Source: Piezodorus guildinii
Taxonomy: Eukaryota > Arthropoda > Insecta > Hemiptera > Pentatomidae
NCBI GenBank assembly: GCA_023052935.1
Contig: CM041295.1
Span: forward strand, 17,608,880-17,672,879
DNA: 64,000 nucleotides
Reading direction: 5' to 3'
The translations under genes and the position numbers were made by a program. The notes below the pieces were generated by a model. The model had not been told where the DNA came from, searched no databases, and saw only the letters and a program-made list of their open reading frames with translations. Positions 1 through 11,110 of this stretch are shown piece by piece (positions within the stretch are counted from its first letter, which is position 1; each line of letters starts with the position of its first letter).

Positions 1-147
1 GATTCAAATAGGACAAATCTTAGGCAACCATTTTAATAATTATATATTTTCAATAAGATTTAAATTCCTAGATAACGTAAATATGATAAAAAAATATAAT
101 AATATACTGATTTGATTTTATCTAGTATTAATTGAGTATTAATTGAT

Positions 148-395
148 AAATATATAATTATAAATTAATATATGAAATAATTATGTTATGCTATAAATAT
201 ATTTATTTAATCTATCATATAAAGTTTAAATATATACATATGAAACAATTATATTATGCTATAAATATATTTATTCAATTTATCATATAAAGTTTAAATA
301 TATAATTATAAATTAATATATGAAATAATTATGTTATGCTATAAATATATTTATTTAATTTATCATATAAAGTTTAAATATATACATATGAAACA
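148..395. repeat. Higher-order AT-rich tandem repeat (alternating 68/80-bp units)
   Basis: An ATG within the shared word TATGAAA recurs at about 172, 240, 320 and 388, giving spacings of 68, 80 and 68 bp. Alternate units carry a 12-bp extra block (TATAATTATAAATTAA type). The structure is therefore a 148-bp dimer repeated about 1.6 times rather than a simple monomer array. No coding potential. Confidence 0.8.
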
Positions 396-1620
396 TCTAT
401 GTGGATATGTATATAAAAATACTATTGAGTACATTTTTTTAAAATGTTTTTTTTCTTCTTGTTTTTATCTTTAAATTGAAATGACTCAGAGCTGGGGCTG
501 TTGTTGTTTATTTTTTAATTTTATTGTTTTTTTATTTACTTCTTTATTTTCTTTTTGTATCTATCTTTTGTTGTTTCTTTTATCTTAATATAAGTAATTT
601 TATAGGAGTATATTTATGATGAATTGTATAACGTTTTATTTCTTTTTTAGTTAGATTATGATATTTGTAAGTTATATATATATTTTTTTTTTTTTTTTTT
701 TTTCCCATTATATAAATTAAGCTGGTTTGTATTTACTTTTTTTTTGTATTATTTACTATCTGTAATTGGGCCTAAGCCTGTTGGTGGATGATGTAAAATA
801 AAATAAAACTAAGTTTTGATCAAAAGTAACTCCTAGGTTTGAAACGCATGTTTCAAAACTACACGTAACATGTCATCCAATACTATCTTTTCAATGATCA
901 TATGGAAAGAAAAAGAAAAAAGTTCCAAGACTAAATGTATTTTCGTTTTACCGAGAAAAAAAAAAAATTCCGGGTCAACTTTCTTTCTTAACTAAAGTTC
1001 TTTACAGGTTTTAATATGGTACGGATTCTATGGATGGAGACCAAGCCGTAGGAATCACGTAATAGGAATAAAAGTTTTTTTTACGACATGTTTTCCTTGC
1101 TATATGAGCGGCATAAAAGGCATAAAAAGAAAACCTCCTCACCTATTAGAAAGAGAAACAATCACAAGAGAATCTGTCTGGGAACTTAAAAATAAAACAT
1201 TCTGTTTTTTTACAACCTATTTATTTATTTTTCTGTAGAACAGGAAAGCTCGTTTTCCAATAAACTACTAAAACATGATGTCAAAAAATAAAATAAAAAT
1301 CTAGGAGGGTTTTATGTGCTATTAATGTCTATTAATAGCATTTTTAAAGAGATTCTAAAAATAACAACCGCCTTCGATTTATAATTTAATGTCAGACCTA
1401 CATATTGATGCCGCATTAAAACTTTTATTTTATTCGTCTTAGAACCTATAAAAATCAAGTATTTAATAAATAATTCAAATATTTAAAATTATTACCTATA
1501 AGATATTTACAAGAATTTTATATAAGAACTTTATTGTTTATAATCTAACTTCTTGGAATAAATTAAACATAAATTTTATTATTTAATAAAGCATTCTTAT
1601 CTTCTCTAACATTATTTGTT
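396..1620. other. AT-rich stretch without recognisable gene
   Basis: Homopolymer runs dominate. The stretch ending near 806 (GATGATGTAAAATAAAATAA) has the look of a LINE 3' end on the plus strand, but no coding sequence is attached to it. The remainder shows no long frame, no TIR and no tRNA-like box. Confidence 0.4.
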
Positions 1621-1629
1621 CATTTAAAA

Positions 1630-2361
1630 ATCTGGTGCGGGCAACACACGACTTTCACTTACCTCCATTTTTAAAATCAATGAAAGGATTTTTTAATATA
1701 GTTTTGAGACCATTAAAGAATTAATTAAGTTGAATTTGTATAGAAACATGTGTTTTTAAAAAATCTATTATATTATTATCTAAATAATCGGTTTTATTGG
1801 CTTTTCATCACTCTTTATTAACTTTTACAAGTTTGTGCATTAGATAATATTTATTCTAAAAGCTATAGCTTTCCAACGGTATATCATACGTGTATATTAC
1901 TGTTGCTATGTTCAAAATAAAAAAAATTGCATTAAAAAAATATTTTTTTCAGTTTTCTCCTTTAGTTAGATATCGAATTCGTTCAACTTATATATTTATT
2001 TGTTTTTCATCGGTGGTAACAAGATAATATATTAATTTTTATAAAATCTACAAAATTAAAGGTACTTTACGGGGAAAAAAAAATTAAAATATCGGCATTT
2101 AAGCCCTGTCAGACCATTTTAATCAGAATGAAAACTACATGATTTAAATTCCATTAAATTTTACATCGATATAGCGAGTTTAATAAGAATCGTCGGAACC
2201 ATTTTCGAGAAAATCGAAAAAAGGTGCAAAATGCATAGTGTAAAGTGTATCTTCTGGTAAGCTCATTTTGATGAAAAAGGTTTTGTAACGTCTCGGGCGT
2301 ATATTTGTCTTAAATATGAAATTTCAGTTTTATAGGACTTACCGTTTCCGATCGGGAGTTA

Positions 2362-2419
<58 letters not shown>

Positions 2420-2540
2420 ACCTTTTTGCGGGAATTGGTTATTTGGACTCAGGGGACCATAAAAGTGTATTTCCTTTGAAAACTGGAATTCGAAAATTTT
2501 CACGATCGCAATACTTTCCCTTACTATATATAGTAAGTGT
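1630..2540 (+). repeat. R repeat copy 1 (unclassified dispersed repeat)
   Basis: Most complete early copy of a family seen throughout the window. It begins with ATCTGGTGCGGGCAACACAC, includes the conserved words TTTCCAACGGTATA, CGAATTCGTTCAACTTAT, AAGCCCTGTCAGACCATTTT and GGTGCAAAATGCAT, and ends with CGATCGCAATACTTTCCC then TTACTATATA. A (CA)n microsatellite at about 2364-2416 lies in the last third, where other copies have only short CA tracts. No terminal inverted repeat or protein was found, so the class is unknown; a non-autonomous transposon is one possibility. Confidence 0.75.
2364..2416. repeat. (CA)n microsatellite
   Basis: About 53 bp of uninterrupted CA dinucleotides inside R repeat copy 1. 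Other copies have short CA tracts at the corresponding place, so the tract expanded within the repeat. Confidence 0.95.
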
Positions 2541-3044
2541 AAGTAAAAATGTATTTAAATCTCGTCATCGTTTCAGAGTTGTTTTTTTTTTTTTTCAAGA
2601 CTGTTTTCTTTTCCTCTTCATTCATTCTTAAAATTTAATAACTTACTACTACATGTCAACTTATGGACTTATATTGGCTCAATCAAATTGAGGTGTAGCC
2701 GTAAGCTATTAAAATTTATGAATGATTGGAGAGAAAAACACAAAGTCTAGAAAATGGGGACAAACTTCCAAAACGTCGATGAGATGTAAATAATTTTTAA
2801 ATGAATAAATAAGGGCATGGAAGTTGATAATGCTTCTATAAATATGAAAAAATACAATGAAGCTTCCTCAAGTAAAATGAAGGAAAAGAAAATGAACGTT
2901 TAATTTCATGTTACTTCAGTAAACCTGAAGTATTGGGGTCGTGAAATTTTTCGAATTCCTGTTTTCACTGAAAATACATATATCAGGGTCCAATGTCCAA
3001 GTTCTGTGTTTGTGTGTGCGTTAATATGTATGTCTTATTATATA
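2541..3044. other. No gene seen
   Basis: AT-rich sequence between R repeat copy 1 and a Jockey fragment. It holds only short frames and short words shared with R repeats (near 2935-2990). Nothing else is supportable. Confidence 0.4.
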
Positions 3045-3600
3045 TATTTATTTATTCGGATATATTACAGTTTGTCGCAATTGACAATAATAATATTGCT
3101 ACATGATAACATTCAAACAAAAGAAAAGTCAAATTACATAAAATGAAACTAAAATTAATAAAGGTATATAATAACAAAATTTATAAATTAAATAAATACA
3201 AGGTTAACAAATAAATAAACAAAACATGAACTCACTTATACTTACATACAATATTTACAATTTGTTGGGGAACCACCGTCGGAGTCTACCTTCCCCCCAC
3301 TTGTGGAGGGCAAACAGAATCCGGGGGATCCCAGCGCCTCCCTCTCAGCCGCATCACTGGTCAGAGCCAGTGGAAGCTGAGTGGGGGCGCCATAGCCACC
3401 AACACACAGCACATGAGAGGAGAATTTTACCAGTGTCAGAACTGCAGAAAAGATATTTACAATATGTCTCGGGGCCACTGCCGTTTCAACCTTCTAGGAG
3501 GGTTGTATGGATGAGTGGAGCTGGATAGGGATTGTGCAAGAGGATTAGGATGATAAATGAGGTTCTGATGGAATTTGGAAAATTTAGAAGGAATCAAGTA
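3045..3600 (-). pseudogene. Jockey-type LINE 3' fragment (5'-truncated)
   Basis: The reverse complement matches the end of Jockey ORF2 (near 3475-3600, the proline-rich C-terminus with the words CCTTCTAGGAGGGTTG and GGCCACTGCCGTTTCAACC) followed by a long AT-rich 3' UTR. The UTR contains the block ACTTGTGGAGGG with AGCCGCATCACTGG, which is also present downstream of Jockey copy B (45180-45300) and in the fragment at 61376. The T-rich left end corresponds to the poly(A) tail. It is 5'-truncated, as is usual for LINE insertions, and not functional. Confidence 0.8.
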
Positions 3601-3639
3601 ATATGTAAGTCTAGCTCACAAAAGAATACATAAAGCTGA

Positions 3640-4330
3640 TTTTTCATTTTTGAATAGTGATATGCCTGAGATGTTACAGAAAATATTGTATTTACAAAAA
3701 TCGACGAACCGGAATAGCCAAATAATACCAACGATCTTTACGATTTTGATTAAATTTGCTATATGGTTGTAAAATTTGATAGGCATAAATATCATATAGG
3801 TTTCATACTTATTAAAATAGTCTGACAGGGCTTAAGTTTCGATATCTTAAATTTTCTTCCTCTAAGTACCTTTAATTTTGTAGATTCTAAAAAAATAAAC
3901 TTATAATTTTGTTATCATTGATAAGAAACAGATAAATACATAAGTTGAACGAATTCGATATTCAACTAAAAGAGAAATGTGAAAAAATATTTTTTTAATG
4001 TATTTTTAGTTTTTGAACATAAGAACAGTAATATAGATGTATAATATAGCGTTGGAAAGCTCAAGATTTTAGAAAAAAAAAAAAACATTATCTTATACAA
4101 AAAGTTGTAAAAGGTAATATAAAGTGACGAATAGGGAATAAACTTATTACTGAATAACAATTTAATATAGTTACTATTATTTAATCTAAATCACGAAAAT
4201 GAACACACGTTTCATTGGAATCAACTTAAAATATTTTTTCAAATTGAATTATATTTAATAGTTTTTAAATTGATTTTAACAGTCGAGGTAAGTGAAAGTC
4301 GTGTGTTTCTTGCGCCAGATTAAAAAAAAA
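3640..4330 (-). repeat. R repeat copy 2, inverted
   Basis: Reverse complement of the R family. It carries CTGACAGGGCTTAAG, TAAGTTGAACGAATTCGATA and GTTGGAAAGCTC, and ends with GGTAAGTGAAAGTCGTGTGT next to a GCGCCAGATT terminus. The CA-rich end of the family is missing. Confidence 0.75.
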
Positions 4331-4369
4331 AAATTAAACAATTCTTGTTAGTATTTATAAAAACCGGGA

Positions 4370-4690
4370 AATTAAGAAGTTGGACGAATTTGAAAAACAT
4401 CTTTAAGAAGAAAAGAGCATAAATATGAAAAAAAAAAAAATTCCGAACATAAGAATAGCAATGGAATACATATGGTTATGTAGAGTGATGAAAAACGGGT
4501 AAATATAAATGATTGTTTTACATAATTTCTATTAGATTATTTAATCAAAAATAAATATATCCATTGTACAATAACTCAGTGTAATTACATAACTTTTTTT
4601 TTAACATTAACTACATTTAAAAGTTTCTAAATTTTACAACGGAGGTGAGTGAAAATTGTGCGTTGTGTGCACCAAATTCTTAATTAAATT
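4370..4690 (-). repeat. R repeat partial copy 3, inverted
   Basis: Second minus-strand R fragment directly next to copy 2. It ends in GGAGGTGAGTGAAAATTGTG and GTGCACCAAATTCT, the diverged equivalent of the family start. Two head-to-tail inverted copies imply either tandem duplication or repeated insertion at one place. Confidence 0.65.
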
Positions 4691-5095
4691 AATTTTATTT
4701 ACAATGGTGTTAAGTAAATGCAGCTAGTGGCATATTCCATAAAATACACATGACCATTGATAGCACACGAATGAATGAATAACCAATAATTTTTGTTCTG
4801 GAACACTTCTCTAAGAATAGTATACAATGAACAGAGGAAGTCCAATTTGTCTGGTTTCATTTGTCATATATTATTTAGCCAAAAAACAAATTTTTTTAAG
4901 TTAATATAAATAAAAGATACAAAATAAAAACAGTTAACAACATCGAATGAGTTTAGCTGATTTTTCTTTCTTAGTTTTTCTTTTCTTTTCTTTGTTCAAC
5001 TAATTAATTTCAGTGATAAATCACTAGTATTGATTTTTATTATTATCATAATTTAAATTAATAATATGATTATTTTTTTATAATTCACCACCGGT
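4691..5095. other. No gene seen
   Basis: AT-rich filler between an R repeat fragment and a SINE. No frame or RNA motif that I can support. Confidence 0.4.
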
Positions 5096-5433
5096 AATTA
5101 GGCTTTTACAGGCTTTTATAGGGGAGCCCGTGGCTGAGTGGCTAGCGCACTAGTCTCTCATGCTACAGGTTCCTAGTTCGAATCCAAGTCCCGGCGGGGC
5201 TTTTATAAGGATTTAAAAAAATGTGGATTCACTAACAACCTCTCCCCCAGGTATGTGGTGAGACCCGTCAGCCAAAGGGTGGCCACTCAAAAAATTAGTC
5301 GTAGGGAGTGATGACCCTACACTAAAAAATTGCATCGTGAAACGTGAGTGTAAATTCGCAGGAGTTTACACCGCGAGGCCCAGGGCCTACACGGCCTGTC
5401 GTGCCACTGGAAGAAGAAGAATTAGGCTTTTAC
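5096..5433 (+). mobile_element. tRNA-headed SINE, type 1, with 14-bp target duplication
   Basis: The body (5110-5419) starts with a tRNA-like head: an A-box-like GTGGCTGAGTGGCTAGCGC and a B-box-like GTTCGAATCC about 40 bp apart. These are the internal promoter elements used by RNA polymerase III. About 230 bp of unrelated body follow, ending in an (AAG)n tail. The 14-bp word AATTAGGCTTTTAC occurs at 5096-5109 and again at 5420-5433, a perfect target-site duplication typical of LINE-driven insertion. A related copy lies at 10877. It encodes no protein and would depend on a LINE enzyme. Confidence 0.9.
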
Positions 5434-5454
5434 TTTGGTGTATTCTGAGAAATA

Positions 5455-5457
<3 letters not shown>

Positions 5458-5528
<71 letters not shown>

Positions 5529-5540
5529 TATATATAATAT
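5458..5540. repeat. (AT)n microsatellite
   Basis: Long uninterrupted TA/AT dinucleotide tract with minor interruptions at its right end. The apparent isoleucine-tyrosine frames through it are artefacts. Confidence 0.95.
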
Positions 5541-6341
5541 TATAGGTAAGTGAATATAAAAATTTATGAACAAATTGAAGATCCGCTTTGGATACAAATT
5601 AAAATATACTAGAACATGAAAAAACAAAAAAAAAAAAAAAAAAAGACGATATATGTTGAAAATTTGACATCAAAAGCATGAAATGATTTTTTAGAGGAAA
5701 TTGTTTTTGTATTTTTTAATGGTGACAACAAAAATGATAAAATAAAACTCAACACAGACTGAGGAATCAAAAAAACCACAAACATATAATCGGTTCACCA
5801 AGTGTTGAACATGTTTTCCTCATTTTCATGGAATAACTAATGATTTGACTAACTGGAAAACAGTCAGTTCTTGGAATAAATGTTGAAGGGGTTGATGAAG
5901 GAATAAAGGGAGAGGGAGTATGGAAAGGAAAGTTTAAACAGAGGATGGATATAATGAAAAACAAGCTACACTTTATACCAGAGGATAAACCACTCCAAAA
6001 TAAACTTTCACTTTATTATTAATATAATATTCTAGGAATTACCTGATTAATTTACATGGTTCTGTAAATAGATAGGTAGCTTACATACATTACATAATTA
6101 CAAAACTTAAAAATTACTGTCATAAAAATAGAGTTGTTCATAGCTAATTAAGGAACATTGAGTACAGGAAGACCCAATTCACCTGACACTCATATCACTT
6201 TGGATATTCTTTATTTTTTTTTATATCTTTTAAAATAAATTTTAATTATGGTTCATTGCTTATATACCTTTCACAGAAAGATAAGCAATAATATCAAACA
6301 CAACAACTATTATACAAGGTAAAATGGTAACTTTTTATTAT
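5541..6341. other. No gene seen
   Basis: AT-rich DNA with only short frames; none has family-like motifs. I see no repeat relationship to other parts of the window. Confidence 0.4.
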
Positions 6342-7517
6342 TTTTTTTTAAACATATTTATTGATATTTAAAACTGTATTATTATATACAACAAGTAAAT
6401 GTGATGGACATAGTAAACTGGCATGAAATACATATGGAGACGCCACCCATTGGCAGCACTCTAAAAATATTCTAATCTAGAAGGTGTAGTATGTATGATA
6501 TCTTTCACCACTACTATTGATGTCCAAATTGGGACAGATTGTAATTTTACTCAATAAAAATTGTTGTTGAAAAATCAAAAAAAAAAATCTAGGTCTCGGG
6601 GCCATCTTCTTTTCAGACCCCTCGGAGGATTACCAGGAATCGAAGAGGATGATAGGATAAAAACTAGTGGAATAGAATGGAAATCGAGTTTTTCATGAAA
6701 TAATTGATACCACGTTCGGGCTTATTCAGTAACATATAGGATATTAAGTTCTTTATGGATGAGCTTATTCGTGACAAAATAAGGAGCGTTAAGGATTTTA
6801 CGGATGCTTTTGGATTGTAAGGATTGGATACGAGAAGAATTCGACGGTTTAGTAGAACCCCATTGCTCTACTCCGTATAAAGTCCATATCGGTCTTATGA
6901 TGGTCATATAAATAAGTCATTTGTAATTTAGTGGAAGGTTGGAGCGTTTGTCCACTAAGTGTTGATGTAGTCGAAAACGTCGAGCTGTTTCTTGTTTTTG
7001 GATTCCAAGTCAGACATTTGTCAAGGTGGAGTCCTAGGTATCGAATCTGTTCAGCAGGTGCTAGTGGAGTGTCATTGAAGGATACTGTAGGGCAGGAAGT
7101 CATTGGTTTACGACGAAGGGTAAAGCTTATTTGGTAGAATTTGTTAGAATTCATTTTAATCCTCCAATTCAGGCAGCATAATTCAAAGTCTCGGATGTGG
7201 GATTGAAGAGTGTGGGAGGCAGTAAATGGATAATTATCTACCGACAGCACACGCCTGTCATCAGCATAGGTAGAAAGGAAAATGTTAGGATGGGTTGGGA
7301 TACCAGCTGTATAGATTGTATAAAGAACGGGTCCTAGGATGCTGCGTTGAGAAACACCAGCAGATTGAGAAAAAAGGGAGGAATAGGAACTGTGGTGATT
7401 TATTCGGAAAGATTTATCAGCAAGGTAGGACTGGATAATAAGAAAATAAGTAGGGGGGAGAATTAGACGGAGCTTGTAAAGCTATCCCGGGTGCCAGACT
7501 CGGTCAAAGGCCAACAT
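6342..7517 (-). pseudogene. Jockey-type LINE 3' fragment, minus strand
   Basis: Reading the minus strand, decayed frames give recognisable pieces of a Jockey reverse transcriptase. From about 7517 leftwards come an AFDRVWHPG-like palm motif, the RT-thumb region with RYLGLHLDKCLTWNP (near 7000), and the C-terminal IRPIWTLYGVEQWG and ILNAPYFVTNKLIHKELN segments (6722-6907). The frames are broken several times. The same subfamily is represented at 45786 and 47965. A T-rich left end (near 6342-6350) marks the poly(A) side. A short plus-strand Jockey tail is inserted in it at 6487-6590. Confidence 0.85.
6487..6590 (+). mobile_element. Extremely short Jockey copy-A-type 3' tail nested in a Jockey fragment
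   Basis: About 90 bp matching the last part of the 3' UTR of Jockey copy A (29650-29737), including ATGATATCTTTCA, AATTGGGACAGATTG and AATAAAAATTGTTG, then an A-rich tail. It interrupts the surrounding minus-strand fragment, whose sequence resumes with GGTCTCGGGGCC. A short ATCTAG word occurs on both sides and may be the target duplication. Confidence 0.8.
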
Positions 7518-7529
7518 TTTTAAACCTAC

Positions 7530-7680
7530 AAAATTAAAGCAACTTCAGGGGAAGATATTTTCAAATATCCGAATTTAAACCCTTTAAGAATATTAGAATA
7601 AGAATAAAACCTACATGATATGAACTACAACAAGAAAAAAAATCATTGTGATCGGTTTATAAATATCAGTTATATATATT
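7530..7680 (+). repeat. R repeat partial copy
   Basis: Contains the family words CTACAAAATTAAAG, an AAACCCTTTAAGAATATT equivalent, and AAAACCTACATGATATGAA. Only the middle part of the family is present. Confidence 0.6.
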
Positions 7681-7699
7681 TTTGAAAATAGCGTTAATA

Positions 7700-7800
7700 A
7701 GAGATTGACCATTTTCCTTTGAATTATTTATTGCTTTTCAACAGTTATACCCTAATATAGTTTGGAAATAATGAACAACTGAGCAATAATTTGCAGTGTT
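7700..7800 (+). repeat. Dispersed repeat shared with 45656-45785
   Basis: The words CTTTGAATTATTTATTGCT and AGTTATACCCTAATATAGTT occur in the same order at both places, the second with a ~40-bp extra block. The nature of the repeat is unknown. Confidence 0.6.
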
Positions 7801-7989
7801 TTTTATTTACTTACCAAAATATTCCTTAGAAATAATTTATATTGCAGAACAACGTTTGCCTGGTCAGTGTAATATATACGTAAGATATAGTAACAAATAA
7901 TGTTTATAAATAAATCAGAGCAAAATAAACGAATTATAAACTAAAGGTGTATCAAGTGACCCCCGAGCAGGGAAGTAGACATGTTCCTT

Positions 7990-8420
7990 AATGTGGCAGA
8001 TGTTGCTGGAATTGTCAAGTAGGCTAGAGTATCCCGCCAGGTCGGAGCCTTATCGGACCTCAAAAAAACTCCAAGATGAAGACCTCCACGACGGAAACAG
8101 ACCCAGGGCTTCTCCAAGCTAAATGTCTTGGAGGGACTACTCAGGGTTCTTAACTGTCTTAATTAGGTTAAACTGGTGGAAGTTGCTTGACATAGTTTGG
8201 ACTCTACAATGGGTTGTCGTGTCCATTAGGTAGCAGTAAAGTATAAACAATGTAAAATAAACGATTATGAAAACAGCTCTAAATATTTCAAGCCTTCCTC
8301 GGGTCACCAGTGGTGTAGTGGCAAGAATAACATCCTTCTATGCCTAAAATCATGAGTTCAAACCCGACAGATGGTTCTTGCAGATGGATTTTATAAGGGG
8401 AGTGAAATATCCTTTGTATA
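7990..8420 (+). repeat. Composite SINE-like repeat, copy 1
   Basis: A ~250-bp body (with ACGGAAACAGACCCAGGG, GGTTAAACTGGTGGA and GGGTTGTCGTGTCCATTAGG) is followed by a tRNA-like head: A-box-like TGGTGTAGTGGCAAG and B-box-like GAGTTCAAACCC near 8315-8370. The same body-then-head order recurs at 10500-10850, so it spread or was duplicated as one unit. A head downstream of a body is the reverse of the normal SINE order. Confidence 0.7.
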
Positions 8421-8544
8421 GGTAGAAATAATTTAGAGAGTCGACCATACATTCTCAATATAATCAATCAACAAAAGAATGTTTCCAAAATCAAACATTA
8501 CCGCATTAAAAGAAAAAATGAATAGTCATGCCCTGACAGTAAAA

Positions 8545-9078
8545 AAACAACAAGGATAATATTTTTCAAGAATCTTTAGCTTGCCAACGGTATATTTAGA
8601 TCTATATTACTCTTCTTACGTTCAAAACAAATATCAAAAAAAGTAATATTTTTATTCTTCATTCCTTTAGTTGGGCATCGAATTCGTTCAACTTATTTAT
8701 ATATCTATCCGGTTTGATCAATGCTAACAAATGATATGGTCAATTTTTATCTACTAAATTAAAGCTACTTCAGAAGAAAAAAATATCGGCGTTTAAGTCC
8801 CGTCAGACTATTTCAATCAGAATAAAACCTATATGATATGAAAGCCCATTAAATTTTACATATATTTAGCGAGTTTAATTAAAATCTTTTGAGCTATTTT
8901 TTAGAAAATCTTAAAAACGTGCAAAATGCATGGTATGGAAAAAGCTTATGTGACATCTCAGGGTTATAGTTGTCTTAAATATGAAATTTCAGTTTAGTAC
9001 GACTTGGTTATTTGGGCTTTAAAGACTTTAAAAATGGGATTCGAAAAAATTTACTATCACAATAATTTCCCTTACTAT
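8545..9078 (+). repeat. R repeat copy, plus strand, 5'-truncated
   Basis: Begins within the family (AGCTTGCCAACGGTATAT) and runs through TCGAATTCGTTCAACTTAT, CCCGTCAGACTATTTCAATC and GTGCAAAATGCATGG to the family terminus (CAATAATTTCCC then TTACTATA). The CA-rich region is shortened. Confidence 0.75.
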
Positions 9079-9401
9079 ACAGTCGTGTTCATAGAAATTG
9101 CATCACTCAATAAGAAAAATTTTTCCAAAATTTAAAAAAAAAATGCTAGTTACACAAAAAAATAATGTTATATATTGAAAATTAAAGAAAATCAAATAAA
9201 TATCAATTGAAAAAATAGATAAGTTCTCTCGTAAAATGAATTATAATATTAATTTCCAAAACTATGACCACTGGTTTGTATTACCGCTGTTTCCCGTGAA
9301 AATCGTTCCGCTTCATGTAATCTCAGAATGGTAATTGTTTCTGTTAGCAAAATGTTTTAAATTTGACATAATTCAAAATGATATTCTATAGTAATTAAAA
9401 C
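9079..9401. other. Possible Tc1-like terminus and unassigned sequence
   Basis: Immediately after the R repeat end, a TA is followed by CAGTCGTGTTCATAGAAATT, which resembles the start of Tc1-type inverted repeats. I could not find the matching right end or a transposase, so this is only suggestive. The rest up to the mariner element is unassigned. Confidence 0.3.
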
Positions 9402-10222
9402 TATTGTGTTGTGTCACATGAAATTTCCGTATTCAAGGTAAGGATTTTTATTAAAAATATGATATGAAAACAAGATAATTTTATTCGAAGTATTTACCTT
9501 CTTTTTCTACACATTTTTCCCAACGTGAAACCAACTTTTTTATCCCCGAACTGAAAAACTCTGAGCTTTGAAGTGAAACAAAATCCGAAAACGCACTTTT
9601 CACTTGATCATCATTTTCAAAAAGTTTTCCTTTGACGAATTTGTCTAAATTCCTGATCACGTGGTATTCTGTTGGAGACAAGTAAGGAAAATATGGCGGG
9701 TGCGGAAAAACTTCGTAGCCCAGTTCTTTCAATTTTTGCATGGTATGTTTTGAAACATGGGGTCTTGCTGCCGCTCAGTGAGATCATGAGGTACCCATGT
9801 ATCGAGCTTTTTTACTTCCCCAATACAGTTTAAATGTCTGGAAACGGTAGATGTACTTGCATTTAGATGTGCTGAGAGTCCTTTAACTGTTTTGTAGGGG
9901 ATTCCTTCTACTGTATGTTTGAGGACATCGTTGTCTCCAACGCCTCGCAAATATTTCTAGCGGCCTCAGCTGCTGAATGGCCGAGTTTAAACTCGTACAA
10001 AAATATTACTCGAAAATCGCGCGTTTCCATGTTCAAATTTGGAGGTATACTAAAAAGTGTGTAATTGATTGGGAAGCTAATGTTTATAATACAGAGGTAG
10101 AGTATTAGTAACTGTTTACTTTAAATATGTAAACATTTGGAAGAAAACAACAGAGACCTGCAAAATCCTTTATGTATTTCAGAAACCATAAAAACGGACA
10201 TTTCATATGAAACAACCCAATA
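9402..10222 (-). mobile_element. Internally deleted mariner transposon with TA duplication
   Basis: Element 9404-10220 (817 bp) is flanked by TA dinucleotides (9402-9403 and 10221-10222), the hallmark of mariner integration. The left end TTGTGTTGTGTCACATGAAA and the reverse complement of the right end TTGGGTTGTTTCATATGAAA form inverted repeats of about 27 bp with a few mismatches. Complete mariners are about 1.3 kb, so roughly 500 bp has been lost. The transposase remnant inside is on the minus strand. A right-end fragment of the same family lies at 56805-57015. Confidence 0.9.
9481..10030 (-). pseudogene. Mariner transposase remnant
   Basis: A mariner transposase cuts and pastes the element using a DD34D catalytic triad. 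From the ATG at 10030 the minus strand reads an N-terminal METRDFRV segment typical of the HTH domain. It then shifts frame and jumps to a segment (9950-9760) with STVSRHLN and KKLDTWVPHDLTERQ, equivalent to the HTH/linker. After another shift comes the C-terminus (9741-9481) with KLKELGYEVFPHPPY and SPTEYH, ending GKYFE. The central catalytic core with the first two aspartates is deleted, and the third position reads E rather than the usual D. Not functional. Confidence 0.9.
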
Positions 10223-10465
10223 CCTAAATTTTAATGTTTTTAGTCGTAGAATGAGAATAAATTATGGAAATTTGAATGTACTCAGTACTACGGCGTAAAT
10301 AATAACACTAGACCTCAACATCGAATAAATGAGTTAAGAAATGATTGATATTAAAATCGATAATATGAAAAATGGTCTAAATAAATGGGCCCTTAACATT
10401 GATATAATCCGAAATAAGTAAATAATGAACTTAAGTAGCTTTTTATAATAAATCACCCAAATACT
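10223..10465. other. No gene seen
   Basis: AT-rich sequence between the mariner and a composite repeat. Nothing recognised. Confidence 0.4.
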
Positions 10466-10871
10466 TAATGCAATACGATTCTGAATACATAGGAAAATGT
10501 CCACAACGGAAACAGACCCAGGGGTTATCCAAGCTTTGCCCTGCTAAAGGTGTGGGGTGAACTACTCAGGGCTCTAAACTCTCTTACGAAGGTTAAACTG
10601 GTGGATGTTGCTAGGGGAGGTTAGAACCCTGCAATGGGTTGTCGTGTCCATTAGGTAGCATAGAGTATAAAAGAAGTAAAATAAAGAATTATATAATTAC
10701 AGCCGTAACTATTTTAAGCCTACCTGGGGTCACCGGAGGTATAGTGGCAAGCATAACAGAATTCTATGCCCAAGGTCACGAGTTCGAACCCGGCAGATGG
10801 CCCTTGCAGATGGATTTTATAAAGGGAGTGAAATATACTTAATTGCAATAAGATTCTGAGTACATAGGAAA
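10466..10871 (+). repeat. Composite SINE-like repeat, copy 2, flanked by ~33-bp direct repeats
   Basis: Same body-plus-head unit as at 7990-8420. The tRNA-like head (GAGGTATAGTGGCAAGC and GAGTTCGAACCCGGC) is near 10733-10797. The unit is flanked by imperfect ~33-bp direct copies of CTTAATGCAATACGATTCTG with ATACATAGGAAAA (10466-10498 and 10839-10871). These are longer than an ordinary LINE/SINE target duplication, so tandem duplication of the region is an alternative. Confidence 0.65.
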
Positions 10872-10876
10872 AAAAT

Positions 10877-11110
10877 CGGGAGCCCGTGGCTGGATGGCCA
10901 GTACACTGGTCTACGTCAAAAGTTGTGACTTCGAATCCCACTCCCGGTAGGAATTTTTCACGCATATAATTAGATGGGAATTCAAAGTATCTACCCCATG
11001 GAGATGAGACCTGCCAGCCAACCGGTGGCTACTATCAAAAATAGAGGAAGGATGTAATCGAGAATTGCGGCATGGAATCCCTGGAGGAAATAGTACTTCA
11101 CATTCAGCAG
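10877..11110 (+). mobile_element. SINE type 1, second copy
   Basis: Starts GGGAGCCCGTGGCTGGATGG and carries a B-box-like GACTTCGAATCCC. Its body shares GAGATGAGACCTGCCAGCCA and GGTGGCTACT with the copy at 5110-5419. Diverged and without an obvious target duplication, so older than that copy. Confidence 0.75.

Noticed and set aside
148..395. CRISPR-like array
   Set aside because: The units are adjacent variants of one sequence without unique spacers, and the context is a eukaryotic genome.
5124..5190. Genuine tRNA gene
   Set aside because: A and B boxes are present, but no acceptor stem closes, the body continues for 230 bp and a 14-bp target duplication surrounds it; it is a SINE head. The same holds for the heads near 8315, 10740, 10890, 18770 and 37745.
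5430..5627. Minus frame rich in Ile-Tyr
   Set aside because: Translation of an (AT)n microsatellite; the same applies to the frames at 19170-19713 and 62335-62529.
6931..7137. Plus frame of 68 codons
   Set aside because: Lies antisense to a recognisable minus-strand Jockey RT fragment; it is a shadow frame.
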